A stretch of 64,000 nucleotides of DNA. Origin: Trachythela sp. YZ-2020. Lineage: Eukaryota; Cnidaria; Anthozoa; Malacalcyonacea; Clavulariidae. The stretch is taken from positions 3,926,031 to 3,990,030 of the forward strand of contig JADLSH010000184.1 in NCBI GenBank assembly GCA_016169945.1, given 5' to 3'. Position numbers and translations under genes: made by a program. Below, piece after piece: positions 42,075-57,000 of this stretch; position 1 is the first letter of the stretch; every line of letters starts with the position of its first letter. The notes under the pieces were generated by a model. It saw only the letters and a list, made by a program, of their open reading frames with translations, ran no database searches and was not told the DNA's origin.

Positions 42075-45000
42075 ATTAAGTTTGTTTATGATTCTATGCA
42101 TCTATGATTCAGTTTGTTTATGATTCTATGCATCTATAATTCAGTTTGTTTATGATTCTATGCAAGTTCAGTTTGTTTATGATTCTATGCATCTATGATT
42201 CAGTTTGTTTACGATTCTATGCATCCATGATTAAGTTTGTTTATGATTCTATGCATCTATGATTCAGTTTGTTTATGATTCTATGCATCTATGATTCAGT
42301 TTGTTTATGATTCTATGCATCTATGATTCAGTTTGTTTATGATTCTATGCATCTATGATTCAGTTTGTTTATTATTCTATGCATCTATGATTCAGTTTGT
42401 TTATGATTCTGTGCATCTATGATTCAGTTTGTTTATGATTCTATGCGTCTATGATTAAGTTTGTTTATGATTCTATGCAAGTTCAGTTTGTTTATGATTC
42501 TATGCATCTATGATTCAGTTTGTTTATGATTCTATGCATCTATGATTCAGTTTGTTTATGATTCTATGCATCTATGATTCAGTTTGTTTATGATTCTATG
42601 CATCTATGATTCAGTTTGTTTATGATTCTATGCATCTATGATTCAGTTTGTTTATGATTCTATGCATCTATGATTCAGTTTGTTTACGATTCTATGCATC
42701 CATGATTAAGTTTGTTTATGATTCTATGCATCTATGATTCAGTTTGTTTATGATTCTATGCATCTATGATTCAGTTTGTTTATGATTCTATGCGTCTATG
42801 ATTAAGTTTGTTTATGATTCTATGCATCTATGATTCAGTTTGTTTATGATTCTATGCATCTATGATTAAGTTTGTTTATGATTCTATGCGTCTATGATTA
42901 AGTTTGTTTATGATTCTATGCGTCTATGATTAAGTTTGTTTATGATTAAGTTTGTTTATGATTCTATGCATCTATGATTCAGTTTGTTTATGATTCTATG
43001 CATCTATGATTCAGTTTGTTTATGATTCTATGCATCTATGATTCAGTTTGTTTATGATTCTATGCATCTATGATTCAGTTTGTTTATGATTCTATGCAAG
43101 TTCAGTTTGTTTATGATTCTATGCATCTATGATTCAGTTTGTTTATGATTCTATGCATCTATGATTCAGTTTGTTTATGATTCTATGCATCTATGATTAA
43201 GTTTGTTTATGATTCTATGCATCTATGATTCAGTTTGTTTATGATTCTATGCATCTATGATTCAGTTTGTTTATGATTCTATGCGCCTATGATTAAGTTT
43301 GTTTATGATTCTATGCATCTATGATTCAGTTTGTTTATGATTCTATGCATCTATGATTAAGTTTGTTTATGATTCTATGCCTCTATGATTAAGTTTGTTT
43401 ATGATTCTATGCGTCTATGATTAAGTTTGTTTATGATTAAGTTTGTTTATGATTCTATGCATCTATGATTCAGTTTGTTTATGATTCTATGCATCTATGA
43501 TTCAGTTTGTTTATGATTCTATGCATCTATGATTCAGTTTGTTTATGATTCTATGCGTCTATGATTAAGTTTGTTTATGATTAAGTTTGTTTATGATTCT
43601 ATGCGTCTATGATTAAGTTTGTTTATGATTCTATGCATCTATGATTCAGTTTGTTTATGATTCTATGCATCTATGATTAAGTTTGTTTATGATTCTATGT
43701 GTCTATGATTAAGTTTGTTTATGATTCTATGCGTCTATGATTCAGTTTGTTTATGATTCTATGCATCTATGATTAAGTTTGTTTATGATTCTATGCCTCT
43801 ATGATTAAGTTTGTTTATGATTCTATGCGTCTATGATTAAGTTTGTTTATGATTAAGTTTGTTTATGATTCTATGCATCTATGATTCAGTTTGTTTATGA
43901 TTCTATGCATCTATGATTCAGTTTGTTTATGATTCTATGCATCTATGATTCAGTTTGTTTATGATTCTATGCGTCTATGATTAAGTTTGTTTATGATTAA
44001 GTTTGTTTATGATTCTATGCGTCTATGATTAAGTTTGTTTATGATTCTATGCATCTATGATTCAGTTTGTTTATGATTCTATGCATCTATGATTAAGTTT
44101 GTTTATGATTCTATGTGTCTATGATTAAGTTTGTTTATGATTCTATGCGTCTATGATTAAGTTTGTTTATGATTAAGTTTGTTTATGATTCTATGCATCT
44201 ATGATTCAGTTTGTTTATGATTCTATGCCTCTATGATTAAGTTTGTTTATGATTCAGTTTGTTTATGATTCTATGCGTCTATGATTCAGTTTGTTTATGA
44301 TTCTATGCGTCTATGATTAAGTTTGTTTATGATTCTATGCATCTATGATTCAGTTCGTTTATGATTCTATGCGTCTATGATTAAGTTTGTTTATGATTCA
44401 GTTTGTTTATGATTCTATGCATCTATGATTCAGTTTGTTTATGATTCTATGTATCTATGATTCAGTTTGTTTATGATTCTATGCATCTATGATTCAGTTT
44501 GTTTATGATTCTATGCATCTATGATTCAGTTTGTTTATGATTCTATGCATCTATGATTAAGTTTGTTTATGATTCTATGCATCTATGATTCAGTTTGTTT
44601 ATGATTCTATGCGTCTATGATTAAGTTTGTTTATGATTAAGTTTGTTTATGATTCTATGCATCTATGATTCAGTTTGTTTATGATTCTATGCATCTATGA
44701 TTCAGTTTGTTTATGATTCTATGCATCTATGATTAAGTTTGTTTATGATTCTATGCATCTATGATTCAGTTTGTTTATGATTCTATGCGTCTATGATTAA
44801 GTTTGTTTATGATTCTATGCATCTATGATTCAGTTTGTTTATGATTCTATGCATCTATGATTCAGTTTGTTTATGATTCTATGCATCTATGATTCAGTTT
44901 GTTTATGATTCTATGCATCTATGATTAAGTTTGTTTATGATTCTATGCATCTATGATTCAGTTTGTTTATGATTCTATGCGTCTATGATTAAGTTTGTTT

Positions 45001-48000
45001 ATGATTCTATGCATCTATGATTAAGTTTGTTTATGATTCTATGCATCTATGATTCAGTTTGTTTATGATTCTATGCATCTATGATTCAGTTTGTTTATGA
45101 TTCTATGCATCTATGATTCAGTTTGTTTATGATTCTATGCGTCTATGATTAAGTTTGTTTATGATTAAGTTTGTTTATGATTCTATGCATCTATGATTCA
45201 GTTTGTTTATGATTCTATGCATCTATGATTCAGTTTGTTTATGATTCTATGCATCTATGATTCAGTTTGTTTATGATTCTATGCATCTATGATTCAGTTT
45301 GTTTATGATTCTATGCATCTATGATTAAGTTTGTTTATGATTCTATGCATCTATGATTCAGTTTGTTTATGATTCTATGCATCTATGATTAAGTTTGTTT
45401 ATGATTCTATGCCTCTATGATTAAGTTTGTTTATGATTCTATGCGTCTATGATTAAGTTTGTTTTATGATGTTTGTTTATGATTCTATGCATCTATGATT
45501 CAGTTTGTTTATGATTCTATGCATCTATGATTCAGTTTGTTTATGATTCTATGCATCTATGATTCAGTTTGTTTATGATTCTATGCGTCTATGATTAAGT
45601 TTGTTTATGATTAAGTTTGTTTATGATTCTATGCATCTATGATTAAGTTTGTTTATGATTCTATGCATCTATGATTCAGTTTGTTTATGATTCTATGCAT
45701 CTATGATTAAGTTTGTTATTGATTCTATGATTCAGTTTGTTTATGATTCTATGCATCTATGATTAAGTTTGTTTATGATTAAGTTTGTTTATGATTCTAT
45801 GCATCTATGATTCAGTTTGTTTATGATTCTATGCATCTATGATTAAGTTTGTTTATGATTCAGTTTGTTTATGATTCTATGCGTCTATGATTCAGTTTGT
45901 TTATGATTCTATGCGTCTATGATTAAGTTTGTTTATGATTCTATGCATCTATGATTCAGTTCGTTTATGATTCTATGCGTCTATGATTAAGTTTGTTTAT
46001 GATTCAGTTTGTTTATGATTCTATGCATCTATGATTCAGTTTGTTTATGATTCTATGCATCTATGATTCAGTTTGTTTATGATTCTATGCATCTATGATT
46101 CAGTTTGTTTATGATTCTATGCATCTATGATTCAGTTTGTTTATGATTCTATGCATCTATGATTAAGTTTGTTTATGATTCTATGCATCTATGATTCAGT
46201 TTGTTTATGATTCTATGCGTCTATGATTAAGTTTGTTTATGATTAAGTTTGTTTATGATTCTATGCATCTATGATTCAGTTTGTTTATGATTCTATGCAT
46301 CTATGATTCAGTTTGTTTATGATTCTATGCATCTATGATTAAGTTTGTTTATGATTCTATGCATCTATGATTCAGTTTGTTTATGATTCTATGCATCTAT
46401 GATTAAGTTTGTTTATGATTCTATGCATCTATGATTCAGTTTGTTTATGATTCTATGCATCTATGATTCAGTTTGTTTATGATTCTATGCATCTATGATT
46501 CAGTTTGTTTATGATTCTATGCATCTATGATTAAGTTTGTTTATGATTCTATGCATCTATGATTCAGTTTGTTTATGATTCTATGCATCTATGATTAAGT
46601 TTGTTGATTAAGTTTGTTTATGATTCTATGCATCTATGATTCAGTTTGTTTATGATTCTATGCATCTATGATTAAGTTTGTTTATGATTCTATGCATCTA
46701 TGATTCAGTTTGTTTATGATTCTATGCATCTATGATTAAGTTTGTTTATGATTCTATGCATCTATGATTCAGTTTGTTTATGATTCTATGCATCTATGAT
46801 TAAGTTTGTTTATGATTCTATGCATCTATGATTCAGTTTGTTTATGATTCTATGCGTCTATGATTAATTTTGTTTATGATTAAGTTTGTTTATGATTCTA
46901 TGCGTCTATGATTAAGTTTGTTTATGATTCTATGCATCTATGATTCAGTTTGTTTATGATTCTATGCATCTATGATTCAGTTTGTTTATGATTCTATGCA
47001 TCTATGATTCAGTTTGTTTATGATTCTATGCGTCTATGATTAAGTTTGTTTATGATTAAGTTTGTTTATGATTCTATGCATCTATGATTAAGTTTGTTTA
47101 TGATTCTATGCATCTATGATTCAGTTTGTTTATGATTCTATGCATCTATGATTAAGTTTGTTTATGATTCTATGCATCTATGATTAAGTTTGTTTATGAT
47201 TCTATGCATCTATGATTCAGTTTGTTTATGATTCTATGCATCTATGATTAAGTTTGTTTATGATTAAGTTTGTTTATGATTCTATGCATCTATGATTAAG
47301 TTTGTTTATGATTCTATGCATCTATGATTCAGTTTGTTTATGATTCTATGCATCTATGATTAAGTTTGTTTATGATTCTATGCATCTATGATTAAGTTTG
47401 TTTATGATTCTATGCATCTATGATTCAGTTTGTTTATGATTCTATGCATCTATGATTCAGTTTGTTTATGATTCTATGCATCTATGATTAAGTTTGTTTA
47501 TGATTCTATGCATCTATGATTCAGTTTGTTTATGATTCTATGCATCTATGATTCAGTTTGTTTATGATTCTATGCATCTATGATTAAGTTTGTTTATGAT
47601 TCTATGCATCTATGATTAAGTTTGTTTATGATTCTATGCATCTATGATTCAGTTTGTTTATGATTCTATGCATCTATGATTAAGTTTGTTTATGATTCTA
47701 TGCATCTATGATTCAGTTTGTTTATGATTCTATGCGTCTATGATTTAAGTTTGTTTATGATTCTATGCATCTATGATTAAGTTTGTTTATGATTCTATGC
47801 ATCTATGATTCAGTTTGTTTATGATTCTATGCATCTATGATTAAGTTTGTTTATGATTCTATGCGTCTATGATTAAGTTTGTTTATGATTAAGTTTGTTT
47901 ATGATTCTATGCATCTATGATTCAGTTTGTTTATGATTCTATGCATCTATGATTCAGTTTGTTTATGATTCTATGCATCTATGATTAAGTTTGTTTATGA

Positions 48001-51000
48001 TTCTATGCATCTATGATTAAGTTTGTTTATGATTCTATGCATCTATGATTAAGTTTGTTTATGATTCTATGCATCTATGATTCAGTTTGTTTATGATTCT
48101 ATGCATCTATGATTCAGTTTGTTTATGATTCTATGCATCTATGATTAAGTTTGTTTATGATTCTATGCATCTATGATTCAGTTTGTTTATGATTCTATGC
48201 ATCTATGATTAAGTTTGTTTATGATTCTATGCATCTATGATTCAGTTTGTTTATGATTCTATGCATCTATGATTAAGTTTGTTTATGATTCTATGCATCT
48301 ATGATTAAGTTTGTTTATGATTCTATGCATCTATGATTAAGTTTGTTTATGATTCTATGCATCTATGATTCAGTTTGTTTATGATTCTATGCATCTATGA
48401 TTAAGTTTGTTTATGATTCTATGCATCTATGATTCAGTTTGTTTATGATTCTATGCATCTATGATTCAGTTTGTTTATGATTCTATGCATCTATGATTAA
48501 GTTTGTTTATGATTCTATGCATCTATGATTAAGTTTGTTTATGATTCTATGCATCTATGATTAAGTTTGTTTATGATTCTATGCATCTATGATTAAGTTT
48601 GTTTATGATTCTATGCATCTATGATTCAGTTTGTTTATGATTCTATGCATCTATGATTAAGTTTGTTTATGATTCTATGCATCTATGATTAAGTTTGTTT
48701 ATGATTCTATGCATCTATGATTCAGTTTGTTTATGATTCTATGCATCTATGATTAAGTTTGTTTATGATTCTATGCATCTATGATTAAGTTTGTTTATGA
48801 TTCTATGCATCTATGATTAAGTTTGTTTATGATTCTATGCATCTATGATTAAGTTTGTTTATGATTCTATGCATCTATGATTAAGTTTGTTTATGATTCT
48901 ATGCATCTATGATTCAGTTTGTTTATGATTCTATGCATCTATGATTAAGTTTGTTTATGATTCTATGCATCTATGATTAAGTTTGTTTATGATTCTATGC
49001 ATCTATGATTAAGTTTGTTTATGATTCTATGCATCTATGATTAAGTTTGTTTATGATTCTATGCATCTATGATTAAGTTTGTTTATGATTCTATGCATCT
49101 ATGATTCAGTTTGTTTATGATTCTATGCATCTATGATTCAGTTTGTTTATGATTCTATGCATCTATGATTAAGTTTGTTTATGATTCTATGCATCTATGA
49201 TTCAGTTTGTTTATGATTCTATGCATCTATGATTAAGTTTGTTTATGATTCTATGCATCTATGATTAAGTTTGTTTATGATTCTATGCATCTATGATTAA
49301 GTTTGTTTATGATTCTATGCATCTATGATTCAGTTTGTTTATGATTCTATGCATCTATGATTAAGTTTGTTTATGATTCTATGCATCTATGATTAAGTTT
49401 GTTTATGATTCTATGCATCTATGATTAAGTTTGTTTATGATTCTATGCATCTATGATTAAGTTTGTTTATGATTCTATGCATCTATGATTAAGTTTGTTT
49501 ATGATTCTATGCATCTATGATTCAGTTTGTTTATGATTCTATGCATCTATGATTCAGTTTGTTTATGATTCTATGCATCTATGATTCAGTTTGTTTATGA
49601 TTCTATGCATCTATGATTAAGTTTGTTTATGATTCTATGCATCTATGATTAAGTTTGTTTATGATTCTATGCATCTATGATTAAGTTTGTTTATGATTCT
49701 ATGCATCTATGATTCAGTTTGTTTATGATTCTATGCATCTATGATTCAGTTTGTTTATGATTCTATGCATCTATGATTAAGTTTGTTTATGATTCTATGC
49801 ATCTATGATTAAGTTTGTTTATGATTCTATGCATCTATGATTCAGTTTGTTTATGATTCTATGCATCTATGATTAAGTTTGTTTATGATTCTATGCATCT
49901 ATGATTAAGTTTGTTTATGATTCTATGCATCTATGATTCAGTTTGTTTATGATTCTATGCATCTATGATTAAGTTTGTTTATGATTCTATGCATCTATGA
50001 TTAAGTTTGTTTATGATTCTATGCATCTATGATTAAGTTTGTTTATGATTCTATGCATCTATGATTAAGTTTGTTTATGATTCTATGCATCTATGATTAA
50101 GTTTGTTTATGATTCTATGCATCTATGATTCAGTTTGTTTATGATTCTATGCATCTATGATTAAGTTTGTTTATGATTCTATGCATCTATGATTAAGTTT
50201 GTTTATGATTCTATGCATCTATGATTCAGTTTGTTTATGATTCTATGCATCTATGATTAAGTTTGTTTATGATTCTATGCATCTATGATTAAGTTTGTTT
50301 ATGATTCTATGCATCTATGATTAAGTTTGTTTATGATTCTATGCATCTATGATTAAGTTTGTTTATGATTCTATGCATCTATGATTAAGTTTGTTTATGA
50401 TTCTATGCATCTATGATTCAGTTTGTTTATGATTCTATGCATCTATGATTAAGTTTGTTTATGATTCTATGCATCTATGATTAAGTTTGTTTATGATTCT
50501 ATGCATCTATGATTAAGTTTGTTTATGATTCTATGCATCTATGATTAAGTTTGTTTATGATTCTATGCATCTATGATTAAGTTTGTTTATGATTCTATGC
50601 ATCTATGATTCAGTTTGTTTATGATTCTATGCATCTATGATTCAGTTTGTTTATGATTCTATGCATCTATGATTAAGTTTGTTTATGATTCTATGCATCT
50701 ATGATTCAGTTTGTTTATGATTCTATGCATCTATGATTAAGTTTGTTTATGATTCTATGCATCTATGATTAAGTTTGTTTATGATTCTATGCATCTATGA
50801 TTAAGTTTGTTTATGATTCTATGCATCTATGATTCAGTTTGTTTATGATTCTATGCATCTATGATTAAGTTTGTTTATGATTCTATGCATCTATGATTCA
50901 GTTTGTTTATGATTCTATGCATCTATGATTAAGTTTGTTTATGATTCTATGCATCTATGATTAAGTTTGTTTATGATTCTATGCATCTATGATTCAGTTT

Positions 51001-54000
51001 GTTTATGATTCTATGCATCTATGATTCAGTTTGTTTATGATTCTATGCATCTATGATTCAGTTTGTTTATGATTCTATGCATCTATGATTCAGTTTGTTT
51101 ATGATTCTATGCATCTATGATTAAGTTTGTTTATGATTCTATGCATCTATGATTAAGTTTGTTTATGATTCTATGCATCTATGATTAAGTTTGTTTATGA
51201 TTCTATGCATCTATGATTCAGTTTGTTTATGATTCTATGCATCTATGATTCAGTTTGTTTATGATTCTATGCATCTATGATTAAGTTTGTTTATGATTCT
51301 ATGCATCTATGATTAAGTTTGTTTATGATTCTATGCATCTATGATTCAGTTTGTTTATGATTCTATGCATCTATGATTAAGTTTGTTTATGATTCTATGC
51401 ATCTATGATTCAGTTTGTTTATGATTCTATGCATCTATGATTCAGTTTGTTTATGATTCTATGCATCTATGATTAAGTTTGTTTATGATTCTATGCATCT
51501 ATGATTAAGTTTGTTTATGATTCTATGCATCTATGATTAAGTTTGTTTATGATTCTATGCATCTATGATTAAGTTTGTTTATGATTCTATGCATCTATGA
51601 TTCAGTTTGTTTATGATTCTATGCATCTATGATTAAGTTTGTTTATGATTCTATGCATCTATGATTCAGTTTGTTTATGATTCTATGCATCTATGATTAA
51701 GTTTGTTTATGATTCTATGCATCTATGATTAAGTTTGTTTATGATTCTATGCATCTATGATTCAGTTTGTTTATGATTCTATGCATCTATGATTCAGTTT
51801 GTTTATGATTCTATGCATCTATGATTCAGTTTGTTTATGATTCTATGCATCTATGATTAAGTTTGTTTATGATTCTATGCATCTATGATTCAGTTTGTTT
51901 ATGATTCTATGCATCTATGATTAAGTTTGTTTATGATTCTATGCATCTATGATTAAGTTTGTTTATGATTCTATGCATCTATGATTAAGTTTGTTTATGA
52001 TTCTATGCATCTATGATTAAGTTTGTTTATGATTCTATGCATCTATGATTCAGTTTGTTTATGATTCTATGCATCTATGATTAAGTTTGTTTATGATTCT
52101 ATGCATCTATGATTCAGTTTGTTTATGATTCTATGCATCTATGATTCAGTTTGTTTATGATTCTATGCATCTATGATTAAGTTTGTTTATGATTCTATGC
52201 ATCTATGATTCAGTTTGTTTATGATTCTATGCATCTATGATTAAGTTTGTTTATGATTCTATGCATCTATGATTCAGTTTGTTTATGATTCTATGCATCT
52301 ATGATTAAGTTTGTTTATGATTCTATGCATCTATGATTAAGTTTGTTTATGATTCTATGCATCTATGATTCAGTTTGTTTATGATTCTATGCATCTATGA
52401 TTCAGTTTGTTTATGATTCTATGCAAGTTCAGTTTGTTTATGATTCTATGCATCTATGATTCAGTTTGTTTATGATTCTATGCATCTATGATTAAGTTTG
52501 TTTATGATTCTATGCATCTATGATTCAGTTTGTTTATGATTCTATGCATCTATGATTCAGTTTGTTTATGATTCTATGCATCTATGATTCAGTTTGTTTA
52601 TGATTCTATGCATCTATGATTCAGTTTGTTTATGATTCTATGCATCTATGATTCAGTTTGTTTATGATTCTATGCATCTATGATTAAGTTTGTTTATGAT
52701 TCTATGCGTCTATGATTAAGTTTGTTTATGATTAAGTTTGTTTATGATTCTATGCATCTATGATTCAGTTTGTTTATGATTCTATGCATCTATGATTCAG
52801 TTTGTTTATGATTCTATGCATCTATAATTAAGTTTGTTTATGATTCTATGCATCTATGATTCAGTTTGTTTATGATTCTATGCATCTATGATTCAGTTGT
52901 TTATGGATTCAGTTTGTTTATGATTCATGATTAAGTTTGTTTATGATTCTATGCATCTATGATTAAGTTTGTTTATGATTCTATGCATCTATGATTAAGT
53001 TTGTTTATGATTCTGCCATCTATGATTCAGTTTGTTTATGATTCTATGCATCTATGATTCAGTTTGTTTATGATTCTATGCATCTATGATTAAGTTTGTT
53101 TATGATTCTATGCATCTATGATTCAGTTTGTTTATGATTCTATGCATCTATGATTCAGTTTGTTTATGATTCTATGCATCTATGATTCAGTTTGTTTATG
53201 ATTCTATGCATCTATGATTCAGTTTGTTTATGATTCTATGCATCTATGATTAAGTTTGTTTATGATTCTATGCATCTATGATTAAGTTTGTTTATGATTC
53301 TATGCATCTATGATTAAGTTTGTTTATGATTCTATGCATCTATGATTCAGTTTGTTTATGATTCTATGCATCTATGATTAAGTTTGTTTATGATTCTATG
53401 CATCTATGATTAAGTTTGTTTATGATTCTATGCATCTATGATTCAGTTTGTTTATGATTCTATGCATCTATGATTAAGTTTGTTTATGATTCTATGTATC
53501 TATGATTCAGTTTGTTTATGATTCTATGCATCTATGATTCAGTTTGTTTATGATTCTATGATTCAGTTTGTTTATGATTCTATGCATCTATGATTAAGTT
53601 TGTTTATGATTCTATGCATCTATGATTAAGTTTGTTTATGATTCTATGCATCTATGATTAAGTTTGTTTATGATTCTATGCATCTATGATTAAGTTTGTT
53701 ATTGATTCTATGATTCAGTTTGTTTATGATTCTATGCATCTATGATTCAGTTTGTTTACGATTCTATGCATCTATGATTAAGTTTGTTTATGATTCTATG
53801 CATCTATGATTCAGTTTGTTTATGATTCTATGCATCTATGATTAAGTTTGTTTATGATTCTATGCATCTATGATTAAGTTTGTTTATGATTCTATGCATC
53901 TATGATTCAGTTTGTTTATGATTCTATGCATCTATGATTAAGTTTGTTTATGATTCTATGCATCTTAGCATCTATGATTAAGTTTGTTTATGATTCTATG

Positions 54001-57000
54001 CATCTATTATTAAGTTTGTTTATGATTCTATGCATCTACGATTCAGTTTGTTTATGATTCTATGCATCTATGATTAAGTTTGTTTATGATTCTATGCATC
54101 TATGATTAAGTTTGTTTATGATTCTATGCATCTATGATTAAGTTTGTTTATGATTCTATGCATCTATGATTAAGTTTGTTTATGATTCTATGCATCTATG
54201 ATTAAGTTTGTTTATGATTCTATGCATCTACGATTCAGTTTGTTTATGATTCTATGCATCTATGATTAAGTTTGTTTATGATTCTATGCATCTATGATTC
54301 AGTTTGTTTATGATTCTATGCATCTACGATTCAGTTTGTTTATGATTCTATGCATCTATGATTAAGTTTGTTTATGATTCTATGCATCTATGATTCAGTT
54401 TGTTTATGATTCTATGCATCTATGATTAAGTTTGTTTATGATTCTATGCATCTATGATTCAGTTTGTTTATGATTCTATGCATCTATGATTCAGTTTGTT
54501 TATGATTCTATGCATCTACGATTCAGTTTGTTTATGATTCTATGCATCTATGATTAAGTTTGTTTATGATTCTATGCATCTATGATTCAGTTTGTTTATG
54601 ATTCTATGCATCTACGATTCAGTTTGTTTATGATTCTATGCATCTATGATTAAGTTTGTTTATGATTCTATGCATCTATGATTAAGTTTGTTTATGATTC
54701 TATGCATCTATGATTAAGTTTGTTTATGATTCTATGATTCAGTTTGTTTATGATTCTATGCATCTATGATTAAGTTTGTTTATGATTCTATGCATCTACG
54801 ATTCAGTCTGTTTACGATTCTGTGCATCTATGATTCAGTTTCTTTACGATTATATGCATCTATGATTAAGTTTGTTTATGATTCTATGCATCTATGATTA
54901 AGTTTGTTTATGATTCTATGCATCTATGATTCAGTTTGTTTATGATTCTATGCATCTATGATTCAGTTTGTTTATGATTCTATGCATCTATGATTAAGTT
55001 TGTTTATGATTCTATGCATCTATGATTCAGTTTGTTTATGATTCTATGCATCTATGATTAAGTTTGTTTATGATTCTATGCATCTATGATTCAGTTTGTT
55101 TATGATTCTATGCATCTATGATTAAGTTTGTTTATGATTCTATGCATCTATGATTAAGTTTGTTTATGATTCTATGCATCTATGATTAAGTTTGTTTATG
55201 ATTCTATGCATCTATGATTCAGTTTGTTTATGATTCTATGCATCTATGATTAAGTTTGTTTATGATTCTATGCATCTATGATTAAGTTTGTTTATGATTC
55301 TATGCATCTATGATTAAGTTTGTTTATGATTCTATGCATCGATGATTAAGTTTGTTTATGATTCTATGCATCTATGATTCAGTTTGTTTATGATTCTATG
55401 CATCTATGATTAAGTTTGTTTATGATTCTATGCATCTATGATTCAGTTTGTTTATGATTCTATGCATCTATGATTAAGTTTGTTTATGATTCTATGCATC
55501 TATGATTAAGTTTGTTTATGATTCTATGCATCTATGATTAAGTTTGTTTATGATTCTATGCATCTATGATTAAGTTTGTTTATGATTCTATGCATCTATG
55601 ATTAAGTTTGTTTATGATTCTATGCATCTACGATTCAGTTTGTTTATGATTCTATGCATCTATGATTCAGTTTGTTTATGATTCTATGCATCTATGATTA
55701 AGTTTGTTTATGATTCTATGCATCTATGATTCAGTTTGTTTATGATTCTATGCATCTATGATTAAGTTTGTTCATGATTCTATGCATCTATGATTAAGTT
55801 TGTTTATGATTCTATGCATCTATGATTAAGTTTGTTTATGATTCTATGCATCTATGATTAAGTTTGTTTATGATTCTATGCATCTATGATTAAGTTTGTT
55901 TATGATTCTAGCCATCTATAATGATTCAGTTTGTTTATGATTCATGCATCTCTGATTAAGTTTGTTTATGATTCTATGCATCTATGATTCAGTTTGTTTA
56001 TGATTCTATGCATCTATGATTAAGTTTGTTTATGATTCTATGCATCTATGATTAAGTTTGTTTATGATTCTATGCATCTATGATTAAGTTTGTTTATGAT
56101 TCTATGCATCTATGATTAAGTTTGTTTATGATTCTATGCATCTATGATTCAGTTTGTTTATGATTCTATGCATCTATGATTCAGTTTGTTTATGATTCTA
56201 TGCATCTATGATTAAGTTTGTTTATGATTCTATGCATCTATGATTCAGTTTGTTTATGATTCTATGCATCTATGATTAAGTTTGTTTATGATTCTATGCA
56301 TCTATGATTCAGTTTGTTTATGATTCTATGCATCTATGATTAAGTTTGTTTATGATTCTATGCATCTATGATTCAGTTTGTTTATGATTCTATGCATCTA
56401 TGATTAAGTTTGTTTATGATTCTATGCATCTATGATTAAGTTTGTTTATGATTCTATGCATCTATGATTAAGTTTGTTTATGATTCTATGCATCTATGAT
56501 TAAGTTTGTTATTGATTCTATGATTCAGTTTGTTTATGATTCTATGCATCTATGATTCAGTTTGTTTACGATTCTATGCATCTATGATTAAGTTTGTTTA
56601 TGATTCTATGCATCTATGATTAAGTTTGTTTATGATTCTATGCATCTATGATTAAGTTTGTTTATGATTCTATGCATCTATGATTAAGTTTGTTTATGAT
56701 TCTATGCATCTATGATTCAGTTTGTTTATGATTCTATGCATCTATGATTAAGTTTGTTTATGATTCTATGCATCTATGATTCAGTTTGTTTATGATTCTA
56801 TGCATCTATGATTAAGTTTGTTTATGATTCTATGCATCTATGATTCAGTTTGTTTATGATTCTATGCATCTATGATTAAGTTTGTTTATGATTCTATGCA
56901 TCTATGATTAAGTTTGTTTATGATTCTATGCATCTATGATTCAGTTTGTTTATGATTCTATGCATCTATGATTCAGTTTGTTTATGATTCTATGCATCTA

